Origin: Burkholderiales bacterium
GTDB lineage: Bacteria; Actinomycetota; Thermoleophilia; Gaiellales; Gaiellaceae
Assembly (NCBI GenBank): GCA_025935595.1
Contig: JAICUZ010000035.1
Span: 1-14,233, forward strand
Length of the DNA stretch: 14,233 nucleotides
Direction of reading: 5' to 3'
Shown: piece by piece, positions 6,835 to 13,643 of the stretch
Position numbering within the stretch: position 1 is the stretch's first letter
Layout of the letters: every line of letters starts with the position of its first letter
The notes under the pieces: model-generated
Database searches by the model: none
What the model saw: only the letters and a program-made list of their open reading frames with translations
Told to the model about the DNA's origin: nothing
Position numbers and translations under genes: made by a program

Positions 6835-7482
6835 CTATCGAGCGACGAGATCATCGAGCGTCTCCGGCAGCTCGACCAGGTCCGAGAGCTCGCGCGTCGG
6901 GCGGGCGCCGTCGGTGCTCGACTGCCCGAGGCGGTTGATCCAGACGCTCGTGAGCCCGAGATCGTTCGACGGCGCAATGTCGTGGAACAACGACGCTGCG
7001 ACGTGGACGTGCCTCTCACGCGGTGCGTTCGTGCGGCGGAAGAACTCGTGCCAGTGGCGATGGGCGGGCTTGTACGAGCCGATCTCCTGCGCGACGACCA
7101 CTTCGTCGAAGACCAGGCCGATCTGCACCTGCGATGCGGCGATGAAGTCGTCGTCGGTGTTGGAGAGGATCGCGAGGCTCCAGCCGCGCCGGCGCAACTC
7201 GTCGAGTGTGCCGCGCACCTCGGGAAACGCGGGCCAGCCCGGGAGTGACTCCGCAAGCCCGTGCACCTCTCCCTCAGCTGCGCCGAGGCGCCGCATCGAC
7301 TCCGTGAGCACCTGCCGATAGCTCAGCTCGCCCGAAGCCTGAAGCTCGGGCTCGATCGCGTGGTACTGCGCGAGCAAGTCATCTGCGCGCGCGTCGCCGA
7401 AGACGCGCGCGAGCTCGGCACGCACGCCGCCGTCCCAGTCGATCAGCGTCCCGTAGCAGTCGAAGCTCGCCCACCTGTCCAT
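6835..7482 (-). CDS. HAD-superfamily hydrolase, haloacid dehalogenase-like
   Basis: A soluble hydrolase of the haloacid dehalogenase superfamily, using an aspartate nucleophile. Motif I is FDCYGTLID, with D8 as nucleophile; the DxYGT form is that of L-2-haloacid dehalogenases rather than the DxD of phosphatases. Motif II is S107-N108 in ILSNTD, motif III is K138 in GSYKP, and motif IV is in SLFHDIAPSND (164-174). The 215 residues are close to the family's usual 220-230. Only six bases separate it from the downstream ureohydrolase-like gene. The ATG at 7482 has no clear Shine-Dalgarno. A TAGACT hexamer eight bases upstream, below an array of four palindromes, suggests a regulated leaderless promoter. 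The substrate is unknown; a small-molecule phosphatase is possible. Confidence 0.88.
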   Translation of the reverse strand: MDRWASFDCYGTLIDWDGGVRAELARVFGDARADDLLAQYHAIEPELQASGELSYRQVLTESMRRLGAAEGEVHGLAESLPGWPAFPEVRGTLDELRRRGWSLAILSNTDDDFIAASQVQIGLVFDEVVVAQEIGSYKPAHRHWHEFFRRTNAPRERHVHVAASLFHDIAPSNDLGLTSVWINRLGQSSTDGARPTRELSDLVELPETLDDLVAR

Positions 7483-7490
7483 CGGGGCCG

Positions 7491-7496
7491 AGTCTA
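7491..7496 (-). promoter_or_regulatory. Candidate -10 element of the HAD gene
   Basis: On the minus strand, TAGACT (TAnnnT form) ends eight bases before the HAD ATG, placing a transcription start at or very near the start codon. The palindrome array at 7507-7550 begins 10 bases upstream, covering the expected -35 region. The motif is short, so this rests mainly on position. Confidence 0.3.
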
Positions 7497-7506
7497 CGTC
7501 GCCCCG

Positions 7507-7550
7507 CGTCTGACGCAGCGTCTGACGCAGCGTCAGACGAACGTCAGACG
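7507..7550. repeat. Array of four 9-bp palindromes (CGTCTGACG x2, CGTCAGACG x2)
   Basis: Two copies of CGTCTGACG (7507-7515, 7519-7527), each followed by CAG, are followed by two copies of the reverse complement CGTCAGACG (7531-7539, 7542-7550), each followed by AA. Each unit is itself a CGTC-n-GACG palindrome. Centres are at 7511, 7523, 7535 and 7546, spaced 12, 12 and 11 bases, close to one helical turn. The whole array can also fold into one two-part stem. It lies between the YgjP-type gene stop and the HAD start. It may be an operator array for the HAD gene or a transcript-end structure. Confidence 0.8.
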
Positions 7551-7560
7551 AAGTCCGCTG

Positions 7561-8160
7561 TTACGAGAGTGTGACGGTCGGCGGTTGGTACGCGAGGATC
7601 TCCCAGCCGTGGTCGTCGAGCCACTGCTTCGACTCCGCATAGTCGGGCCTGCGCTTCTCCACCAGGCGCCAGAACGCCGGGCCGTGGTTCAGCTCGACCA
7701 GGTGACACACCTCGTGCACGACGACGTAGTCGAGCACGTCGTGCGGTGCGAGCACGAGCCGCCAGTTGAAGCTCAGTGCACCGGTGCTCGAGCACGAGCC
7801 CCACCGGCTCCGCTGGTTGCGCATCGTGAGGCGCGAATACGTCACGCCGAGCGCGGCTGCCTCGGACTGCGCGAGCAGCGAGATGCGTGCACGCGCTTCG
7901 ATGCGCCCCTGTTCCTCTGTGAGTCGCAGCCGCTCGAGCCCGAGGCGCGGCTCGACCACCTTCGCGAGCTGCTGCTCGAGCCACGAGCGGTGAAAGTCGA
8001 TCGCCTCGTCGATCTGCGCGGAGGTCGCGCGCGGACGAACGACCAGCTCGGGCGGCAAGCCGTAGCGCACGACCATGCGATGGCCGCGCACACGTTTCGA
8101 CCTCCGTACTTGCAGCTCGATCTGCCTACCGCCGATGTCCACGAGGGCAACGTCCTCCAC
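7561..8160 (-). CDS. YgjP/DUF45-family zinc metallopeptidase
   Basis: A 199-residue cytoplasmic metallopeptidase-like protein of the YgjP (DUF45, M48-related) family. The diagnostic block is present: RSRWGSCS (117-124), LSFNWRLVLAP (129-139), then the zinc site VVHEVCHL (147-154) with H149, E150 and H153, and the third histidine H159 in NHGPAFW. Length is slightly below the usual 220-240. The longest frame starts with GTG at 8160, which has no ribosome-binding site. The GTG at 8142 has GGAGGA ten bases upstream, and its product begins VDIGGRQIELQVRRS, close to how family members begin, so it is at least as likely. The gene follows fabF after 33 bases that hold a palindrome. The cellular substrate of the family is not established; a link to lipid synthesis is not implied. 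Confidence 0.92.
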   Translation of the reverse strand: MEDVALVDIGGRQIELQVRRSKRVRGHRMVVRYGLPPELVVRPRATSAQIDEAIDFHRSWLEQQLAKVVEPRLGLERLRLTEEQGRIEARARISLLAQSEAAALGVTYSRLTMRNQRSRWGSCSSTGALSFNWRLVLAPHDVLDYVVVHEVCHLVELNHGPAFWRLVEKRRPDYAESKQWLDDHGWEILAYQPPTVTLS

Positions 8161-8177
8161 GCGCGAATGATTCGCGC
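8161..8177. repeat. Perfect 8+8 inverted repeat between fabF and the YgjP-type gene
   Basis: GCGCGAAT, one central G, then ATTCGCGC: a 17-base palindrome filling half of the 33-base gap. Loop geometry is poor for an RNA hairpin unless the inner pair opens, so a dimeric DNA-binding protein site is as plausible as a terminator. It directly abuts the outer candidate start of the YgjP-type gene. Confidence 0.6.
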
Positions 8178-8193
8178 TGCATCGGACGTTCTC

Positions 8194-9441
8194 CTACTCG
8201 AACGAGCGAACGACGAGCGACGCGTTGTGCCCGCCGAACCCGAACGAGTTCGACATCGCAACGTTCAGCTCCGGCAAGTCGCGCGCGGTGTTCGGGACGT
8301 AGTCGAGATCGCACTCGGGATCCGGCTCGTCGTAGTTGATCGTCGGAGGAGCCTTCTTGTCGACGATCGCCATCGTCGTGAACACCGCTTCCACCGCGCC
8401 GGCCGCGCCGAAGCAATGACCGGTTGCACCCTTCGTCGACGACACCGCAAGACCGTTCTTCGCGTGCGCGCCGAACGCGTTCTTGATCACGCGCGTCTCA
8501 GCGGTGTCACCGAGCGGCGTCGATGTCGCGTGCGCGTTCACGTAGCCGATCTCCGACGGCTCGACGCCGGCATCGTCGAGCGCCATGGTCATCGCGCGCG
8601 CCGGGCTCTCGCCGGTCGGGTCGGGCTCGGTCATGTGCGCAGCGTCCGACGACATGCCGTAGCCGACGAGCTCGCCGTAGATCTTCGCGCCGCGCGCCTG
8701 CGCACGCTCGAGCTCCTCGAGCACGAGCACCGCGGCGGCCTCGCCCATCACGAGCCCGTCACGCTCGTTGTCGAACGGACGTGACGCGTGCTCAGGATCG
8801 TCGTTGCGGCGCGAGAGCGCGCGCATCGCATCGAAGCCGGCGATGCCGACCTCCGTAATCGGCGCCTCCGTGCCGCCGGCGAACATCACATCGACGCGGC
8901 CGGCGCGGATCATGTCGAGCGCGTCGCCGATCGCCATGTTCGACGCGGCGCACGCGGTGCACTCGCTCATCAGCGGGCCCTTCGTGCCGAGCTCGATCGA
9001 GACCCAGCCTGCGCCCATGTTGGGGATGATCGACGGGATCGAGAACGGGCTGACGCGATCTGGTCCCTTCGTGAGGAGCACGTGGTAGCACTCCTGATAG
9101 CTGTGCAGGCCGCCGATGCCGGTCGCGATCGACGCGCCGTAGCGATCGGGGGCCTCGGAGATGTCGACACCGGAGTCCTCTTCAGCCTGTCGCGCGGCGG
9201 CGATGATCATCTGGGCGAAGCGATCCATCCGGCGCGCCGCCTTGCGGTCGATCCAGTTGGTCGGGTCGAAGTCCTTCAGCTCGCACGCGAAGTGGACGTT
9301 GTAGTCGGTGTGGTCGAACGCGGTGATCGTCGCGGCGCCCGAGTCGCCCGCGAGCAGCCGCGACCACGACGTGTGCACGTCGTTGCCGAGCGGGCTCACC
9401 ATCCCGAGCCCGGTGATCACGACCCTCCGCCTCTCCGCCAT
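8194..9441 (-). CDS. fabF: 3-oxoacyl-[acyl-carrier-protein] synthase II
   Basis: The elongating condensing enzyme of type II fatty acid synthesis, joining malonyl-ACP to acyl-ACP with loss of CO2. The 415 residues match the family length. The Cys-His-His triad is visible: C164 in ECTACAASNMAIG, H304 in VNAHATSTPLGD and H342 in STKGATGHCFGAAG, with K337 just before. The glycine-rich end NSFGFGGHNAS (398-408) is typical of KASII. The ATG at 9441 immediately follows the fabG stop (TAGATG, zero gap), with GGGGA a few bases upstream inside fabG. No acpP gene lies before it, although this is the usual place. It is the last gene of the tight fab run. Confidence 0.97.
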   Translation of the reverse strand: MAERRRVVITGLGMVSPLGNDVHTSWSRLLAGDSGAATITAFDHTDYNVHFACELKDFDPTNWIDRKAARRMDRFAQMIIAAARQAEEDSGVDISEAPDRYGASIATGIGGLHSYQECYHVLLTKGPDRVSPFSIPSIIPNMGAGWVSIELGTKGPLMSECTACAASNMAIGDALDMIRAGRVDVMFAGGTEAPITEVGIAGFDAMRALSRRNDDPEHASRPFDNERDGLVMGEAAAVLVLEELERAQARGAKIYGELVGYGMSSDAAHMTEPDPTGESPARAMTMALDDAGVEPSEIGYVNAHATSTPLGDTAETRVIKNAFGAHAKNGLAVSSTKGATGHCFGAAGAVEAVFTTMAIVDKKAPPTINYDEPDPECDLDYVPNTARDLPELNVAMSNSFGFGGHNASLVVRSFE

Positions 9442-10176
9442 CTACATCCCCAATCCGCCGTCGACCAGCAGCACGTCGCCCGTGATGAACGACGCCTGGT
9501 CCGAGGCGAGGAAGCGTACCGCGCCCGCGATCTCTTCCGGATCCGCGACACGGCCGAGCGGAGTCTGCTGCACCATCGCCGCCGTCGCCCCGTCCGGCAA
9601 CACGTCGGTCAACGCGGTCTTGACGTACCCGGGTGCGACGACGTTCGCTCGGATGTTGCGCGAGCCGAGCTCGCGCGCGAGCGACTTCGTGAAGCCGATG
9701 ATCCCGGCCTTCGACGCACCGTAGTTCGTCTGGCCCCAGTTGCCGTGCACGCCGACGATCGAGCTGATGTTGACGATCGACCCGTTGCGCTTCTTCATCA
9801 TCGGCCGCGTCACCGCACGGCAGGTGTAGAAGACCGAGCTGAGGTTGGTCTCGATCACGGTGCGCCAATCGTCGTCCGACATGCGCGCGAGCAGCCCGTC
9901 GCGGGTCAGCCCGGCGTTGTTGACGAGCACGTCGATGTCGCCTGCCTCCTCGACGAGCCGCTTCGCCTCGTCGGGCGACGACACATCGGCCTGAATGGCA
10001 CGACCGCCGATCGCGGTCGCGAGCTCCTCCGCTTCGTCCTTGCCCGAGCGATACCCGACGACCACCGATGCGCCGGCGCGCGCGAGCTCCTCTGCGATCG
10101 CGCGGCCGATTCCGCGCGAGGCGCCGGTGACGAGCGCGAGCTTTCCGTCGAGCGACGCGAACGGCGTGCTAGCCAA
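9442..10176 (-). CDS. fabG: 3-oxoacyl-[acyl-carrier-protein] reductase
   Basis: An NADPH-dependent short-chain dehydrogenase that reduces 3-oxoacyl-ACP to 3-hydroxyacyl-ACP. The 244 residues match FabG. Visible are the cofactor motif TGASRGIGRA (17-26), VNNAGLTRDGL (85-95), and the catalytic set N111, S139, Y152 and K156 at the spacing of the E. coli enzyme (NISSIVG and NYGASKAG). The C-terminus GDVLLVDGGLGM is also typical. The start is TTG at 10176, overlapping the end of fabD by eight bases. No other in-frame ATG or GTG is available before the core, so this rare start appears real and may keep expression down. Its stop abuts fabF. Confidence 0.97.
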   Translation of the reverse strand: MASTPFASLDGKLALVTGASRGIGRAIAEELARAGASVVVGYRSGKDEAEELATAIGGRAIQADVSSPDEAKRLVEEAGDIDVLVNNAGLTRDGLLARMSDDDWRTVIETNLSSVFYTCRAVTRPMMKKRNGSIVNISSIVGVHGNWGQTNYGASKAGIIGFTKSLARELGSRNIRANVVAPGYVKTALTDVLPDGATAAMVQQTPLGRVADPEEIAGAVRFLASDQASFITGDVLLVDGGLGM

Positions 10177-11089
10177 GCGCCTCGGTGACCTCGTCGAGCG
10201 TCTTCAAGTCGCTGACCGAGAACGTGCGCACGGACTTGTCGATCCTCTTCAGTAAACCGCCGAGCACATTGCCGGGGCCGACCTCGACGAACGTCGTCAC
10301 GCCGTCGGAGATCAACTCGCGTGCCGCCTGCGTGAAGCGCACCGGCGCGGTCAACTGGTCGACGAGCCCCTCGCGGTAGCGCTGCGCCTCCTCCACCCGC
10401 GCGGTGACCGTCGACATGAACGCCGCCTTGCTCTCGGCGAGGTGCACCTTCTCGACCGCCGGTCGCAGCCGCTCCGCCGCGCGCGCGACGAGCGGCGAGT
10501 GGAACGCGCCGGACACGCGGAGCTTGATCGCGCGGCGGGCGCCTTCGCGCGTCGCCTCGTCGATCGCCTCGTCGACCGACGGCGTCTCGCCGGAGATGAC
10601 GAGCTGTCCCGGGCAGTTGTAGTTCGCCGGCCACACGTTGTGGATCTTGTGGCAGAGCGCCTCGACCGCCTCGTCGGCGAGGCCGAGGATCGCAGCCATC
10701 GAGCCTGGATGCTGCTTCGCCGCCTCGGCCATCGCGAGCCCGCGCTCACGCACGAGCGCGATTGCGTCGCGGACGGAGAGGGTGCTCGCCGAGCCGAGCG
10801 CCGAGAACTCGCCGACCGAGTGGCCGACGACCACGTCGGGCCGGATCCCCCGCTGCCGTAGCGCTGCGTCGAGCGACAGACAGGTGGTGACGAGCGCCGG
10901 CTGCTGGACCTCGGTGTCGACCATGTCCTCGACCGGGCTCTCGAAGCACAGCTTCTTGAGGTCCATCCCGGCGGCCTCGGACGCCTCGTCGAACACGGCC
11001 ATCGCCTCGGGGACGGCCTCCGCGACCTCGCGGCCCATCCCGGCCTCCAGCGAGCCTTGGCCGGGGAACATGAACGCGATCTTGGTCAT
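10169..11089 (-). CDS. fabD: Malonyl-CoA:acyl-carrier-protein transacylase
   Basis: Transfers the malonyl group from CoA to acyl carrier protein, feeding FabH and FabF. The 306-residue product begins MTKIAFMFPGQGS. Catalytic features are Q11 in GQGS, the nucleophile S91 in GHSVGEF (89-95), R116 in RERG and H197 in GAFHSP. The frame is open 17 codons further upstream, but the ATG at 11089 is preferred: it makes an ATGA overlap with the fabH stop, has GGAG eight bases before it, and gives the family's standard N-terminus. It is coupled to fabH upstream and overlaps fabG downstream. Confidence 0.96.
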   Translation of the reverse strand: MTKIAFMFPGQGSLEAGMGREVAEAVPEAMAVFDEASEAAGMDLKKLCFESPVEDMVDTEVQQPALVTTCLSLDAALRQRGIRPDVVVGHSVGEFSALGSASTLSVRDAIALVRERGLAMAEAAKQHPGSMAAILGLADEAVEALCHKIHNVWPANYNCPGQLVISGETPSVDEAIDEATREGARRAIKLRVSGAFHSPLVARAAERLRPAVEKVHLAESKAAFMSTVTARVEEAQRYREGLVDQLTAPVRFTQAARELISDGVTTFVEVGPGNVLGGLLKRIDKSVRTFSVSDLKTLDEVTEALG

Positions 11090-12090
11090 GCTGCTGCTCC
11101 AGTCGTCGGATGGGTCCACTCGATCAGTGCCGATCCCCACGTCAGGCCCGCGCCCATGCCCGTGAGGAGCACCAGTTTGCCAGGCACGAGCCGTCCGTCA
11201 TCGGCCGCGTCCGCGAGCGCGAGCGGAATGGAGCCGGAGGAGGTGTTGCCGTACTTCTCGACGTTCACGACGGTCTTCTCCTGCGGGATGCCGAGCTTCT
11301 TGGCAGCGTGATCGATGATGCGGACGTTCGCTTGGTGCGGCACGTATACGTCGATGTCCGCGACCGTCCTGCCGCACTCCCCGAGAATCGCCTCGGCTGA
11401 GCTCACCATCACCCGGGTTGCAAACTTGAAAACCTCGCGACCGTTCATCTTCACGTACTTCTCCGGCTCGGCGAACTTCCGGGAGCCGCTGCCCGGCAGC
11501 CAGAGGTTGGCGCCGCCGCCGCCGTCGGCGCCGAGCTCGAAGCCGAGGAAGCCGCCACGGGCGACCGGCTCCATCACGACCGCGCCGGCCCCGTCGCCGA
11601 AGAGCACGAGGGTGGAGCGGTCGGTCCAGTCGAGGATGGTCGAGAGCACGTCTCCGCCGACGACAAGCGCGCGCTTCGCGAGGCCGGCCGAGAGCATCCC
11701 GTGCGCCTGCGCGATCGCGTAGACGAAGCCGGTGCAGCCTGCCGACAGGTCGTACGCCGCGGCGTGCGGCATGCCGAGCGTGTCGGCGATCAGCGCGCTC
11801 GAGGACGGGAACGCCATGTCAGGCGTGACGGTCGCGACGATCAGGAGGTCGATCGAGGCCGGATCGGCGCCTGCCATCTCGAGCGCACGCCGCGCCGCCG
11901 GGAGACAGATGTCCGTGAGCGCCTCATCCTCGGCCGCGATCCGCCGCTCACGGATGCCGGTCCGCTCGACGATCCACTCGTCGTTCGTGTCGACGATCGT
12001 CGACAGCTCGGCGTTGTCGAGCACGCGCTCCGGCACGTGGCAGCCGAGCCCCGTGATCGAGATCGGCGTGCCGTTCGTCCGCGCGATCAT
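11086..12090 (-). CDS. fabH: 3-oxoacyl-[acyl-carrier-protein] synthase III
   Basis: Starts fatty acid chains by condensing an acyl-CoA primer with malonyl-ACP. In high-GC Gram-positives the primer is often branched, but specificity cannot be read here. The 334 residues show the Cys-His-Asn triad: C119 in DLSAGCTGFVYA, H252 in VPHQANVRI and N282 in YGNTSSGSIPLA. The N-terminal block TNDEWIVERTGIRERR is also characteristic. The start is the ATG at 12090, overlapping the fabZ stop as ATGA. The reading frame remains open upstream to 12717, but that part lies over fabZ and the sigma gene in another frame and is not FabH-like. Purine-rich GGGGGCGGAGGA precedes the start directly. Confidence 0.96.
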   Translation of the reverse strand: MIARTNGTPISITGLGCHVPERVLDNAELSTIVDTNDEWIVERTGIRERRIAAEDEALTDICLPAARRALEMAGADPASIDLLIVATVTPDMAFPSSSALIADTLGMPHAAAYDLSAGCTGFVYAIAQAHGMLSAGLAKRALVVGGDVLSTILDWTDRSTLVLFGDGAGAVVMEPVARGGFLGFELGADGGGGANLWLPGSGSRKFAEPEKYVKMNGREVFKFATRVMVSSAEAILGECGRTVADIDVYVPHQANVRIIDHAAKKLGIPQEKTVVNVEKYGNTSSGSIPLALADAADDGRLVPGKLVLLTGMGAGLTWGSALIEWTHPTTGAAA

Positions 12091-12515
12091 TCCTCCGCCC
12101 CCACGGCGAACGTGAGCGTCCCGCGAACCGCGAGCTGCCCGTCGACGGTCGCCTTCACCTTGCCGCGACCGACCGGGCCGCGCACCGTCTCGACCTGGCA
12201 CTCGAGTGTGAGAACGTCGCCGGGACGCACGACGCGCTTGAAGCGCACGTCGTCGATGCCGGCGAAGAGCGCGAGCTTGCCGCGGTTCTCCGGCTGCGAG
12301 AGGACAGCGACCGCGCCACATTGCGCGAGAGCCTCGACCATCTTCACGCCGGGCATGATCGGGTTGCCCGGAAAGTGGCCGGCGCAGTCCTCCTCGGTCA
12401 CCGTCTTGCGCGCGACGACGCGCTCCCCCTCGACGAGCTCGAGGACCTCGTCGATCAAGAGCATCGGGTCGCGGTGCGGGAGCACCGCTTCGATCGCCGC
12501 CTTGTCCATGATCAT
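12087..12515 (-). CDS. fabZ: 3-hydroxyacyl-[acyl-carrier-protein] dehydratase
   Basis: Removes water from 3-hydroxyacyl-ACP in the elongation cycle. The 142 residues have the hot-dog fold signature: AVLPHRDPMLLIDEV, then GHFPGNPIMPGV with catalytic H47, and VEALAQ with E61. The ATG at 12515 is chosen because it overlaps the sigma factor's stop as ATGA. An ATG two codons later (12509) would give MDKAAIEAV and is equally family-like. Upstream in-frame starts would run far into the sigma gene. There is no strong Shine-Dalgarno, so translation probably depends on coupling to the sigma gene. It overlaps fabH by four bases. Confidence 0.95.
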   Translation of the reverse strand: MIMDKAAIEAVLPHRDPMLLIDEVLELVEGERVVARKTVTEEDCAGHFPGNPIMPGVKMVEALAQCGAVAVLSQPENRGKLALFAGIDDVRFKRVVRPGDVLTLECQVETVRGPVGRGKVKATVDGQLAVRGTLTFAVGAEE

Positions 12516-13105
12516 GCGCTGAGCCGTGCCCGCAAGCTGTTGCGCCCGCGGTGCGCATAGCACTTCGCCGTCCCGACCGGAAGTCCCGTCGCTTCGGAGA
12601 TCTCCTCGAACGGGACGTCGAACGCGTCCTTGAGCGCGACGACAGTCGCCTGCGCGGCCGGCAGATCGGCGAGGCAGCGGCCGAGCTCGCGGCGCGTCTC
12701 GGAGGCGGCAAGCTCACGATCCGGGTCGCCGTCGCGGGCGACGCGGCGATCCTCGACGAGCGGCTCGGTGCGCCGCTCGGCCGTCCAGCGTGCCTGGGCG
12801 ACGTCCTTGCACGTGTTGACGACCAGCCGGTGCAGCCACGTAGAGAACTCCGACTGGCCGCGGAACTGCCCGATCCGCCGGACGAGCTTCACGAGCGACT
12901 CCTGCGCCGCGTCGCGCGCGTCCTCGGAGTCGCGGAGCACGTGCAGAGCGATCCGCTCGACGCGCGGAGCGTGCCGCTCGCAGAGCGCTCGCAGAGCGTT
13001 GGAATCGCCGTCTTTTGCACGTCGCACCAGGATGGGGTCGGAGAGCCGCTCGTAGACGAGAGGTTCGTCGAAGGTTCGACGCGGCGGCGGCGGCGAAGGT
13101 TGCAC
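12512..13105 (-). CDS. ECF-type RNA polymerase sigma factor heading the fab run
   Basis: A 197-residue sigma-70 family regulator of the ECF size class. Region 2 is at about residues 22-100 (LVRRAKDGDSNALRALCERH, DARDAAQESLVKLVRRI, FSTWLHRLVVNTCKD). Region 4 is at about 135-194, with the helix-turn-helix FEEISEATGLPVGTAKCYAHRGRNSLRARL. There is no long C-terminal extension, unlike the sigma factor at the window's left end. The proline-rich N-terminus (SPPPPRR) is encoded by a GCG run. The start is GTG at 13105, with TAAGGT six bases upstream as a possible leaderless -10. The stop overlaps fabZ by four bases. No anti-sigma gene adjoins it. It probably autoregulates its own transcript and thus the fab genes, but that is inference. 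The ECF group was not identified. Confidence 0.93.
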   Translation of the reverse strand: MQPSPPPPRRTFDEPLVYERLSDPILVRRAKDGDSNALRALCERHAPRVERIALHVLRDSEDARDAAQESLVKLVRRIGQFRGQSEFSTWLHRLVVNTCKDVAQARWTAERRTEPLVEDRRVARDGDPDRELAASETRRELGRCLADLPAAQATVVALKDAFDVPFEEISEATGLPVGTAKCYAHRGRNSLRARLSA

Positions 13106-13110
13106 GGGAC

Positions 13111-13117
13111 TACCTTA
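13111..13117. promoter_or_regulatory. Candidate bidirectional promoter: back-to-back -10 elements for the sigma gene and birA
   Basis: The seven bases TACCTTA contain TACCTT on the plus strand (13111-13116) and TAAGGT on the minus strand (13117-13112), both of the TAnnnT form. The plus-strand hexamer ends eight bases before the birA GTG and the minus-strand one six bases before the sigma GTG. Only 19 bases separate the two start codons, so both transcripts would be leaderless or nearly so. No -35 elements were convincing. The overlap is seen in the sequence; activity is inferred. Confidence 0.4.
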
Positions 13118-13124
13118 AAGGGCG

Positions 13125-13643
13125 GTGCTCTTACAGCCTCCCGTCGTCCTCCCGCGACTGCGCGGCGCGTTCGGTCGCGAGTACCACTGGGCGGCCGAGG
13201 CGGCGACGACCCAGCGGATGCTGCCGGCAGCTGCCGCTCACGGAGCGGTCGCGGTCGCCGAGCACCAGACGGAGGGCCGCGGCCGCCTCGGCCGCACGTG
13301 GACCGACTCGGCGCTCATGTTCTCGGTGGCGCTCCACCCGCCGCAGCCGGTCGCGCGGTGGCCGGAACTCACCCTCGTCGCGGCTCGGGCGGTCGCCGAC
13401 GCGATCGGCCCCAGGGCGACGATCAAGGATCCGAACGACGTGCTCGTCGACGGGCGGAAGGCGGCCGGGATCCTTGCCGAAGCAGGCGCGCGGGTGGTGC
13501 TCGGGATCGGCATCAACGTCGGCAGCACTGCGTGGCCCGGAGCGGGCTTCGTCGTAGCCGACCGGCTCGAGCTCCTGGTGGACGTGCTCGAGCGGCTCGA
13601 GCACGGCTACGAGACCTGGCTGCATACACTTTCGACAGCGTGA
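13125..13643 (+). CDS. birA: Biotin--[acetyl-CoA-carboxylase] ligase, short form
   Basis: Attaches biotin, via biotinyl-AMP, to the carrier subunit of acetyl-CoA carboxylase, so it serves the same pathway as accD and accA. The 172 residues include the ATP/biotin loop EHQTEGRGRLGRTW (46-59), IKDPNDVLVDGRKAAGILAE (100-119) with the catalytic lysine K112, and VLGIGINV (125-132). There is no N-terminal DNA-binding domain, so it is not a BirA repressor. The usual C-terminal SH3-like domain also appears missing or much reduced, making it shorter than typical single-function ligases (about 220-260). The KWPND motif reads KDPND. The start is GTG at 13125; the third codon is TTA, which is rare in such DNA. 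It overlaps the next gene by four bases (GTGA). Confidence 0.92.
   Translation: MLLQPPVVLPRLRGAFGREYHWAAEAATTQRMLPAAAAHGAVAVAEHQTEGRGRLGRTWTDSALMFSVALHPPQPVARWPELTLVAARAVADAIGPRATIKDPNDVLVDGRKAAGILAEAGARVVLGIGINVGSTAWPGAGFVVADRLELLVDVLERLEHGYETWLHTLSTA

Noticed and set aside
6835..7482. Calling the HAD protein a haloacid dehalogenase outright
   Set aside because: The DxYGT motif is dehalogenase-like, but the substrate cannot be read from the sequence, so only the superfamily is claimed.
7261..10188. Two long plus-strand frames opposite the HAD, metallopeptidase, fabF and fabG genes
   Set aside because: Both are low-complexity antisense frames with no domain signature, and the minus-strand genes show complete catalytic sets.
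12091..12717. A longer FabH with about 200 extra N-terminal residues
   Set aside because: The extra part reads over fabZ and the sigma gene in another frame and is not FabH-like. The ATG at 12090 gives the standard N-terminus and an ATGA junction.
13081..13096. GCG trinucleotide run as a microsatellite or regulatory repeat
   Set aside because: It lies inside the sigma gene and encodes its PPPP stretch; no further structure is seen.
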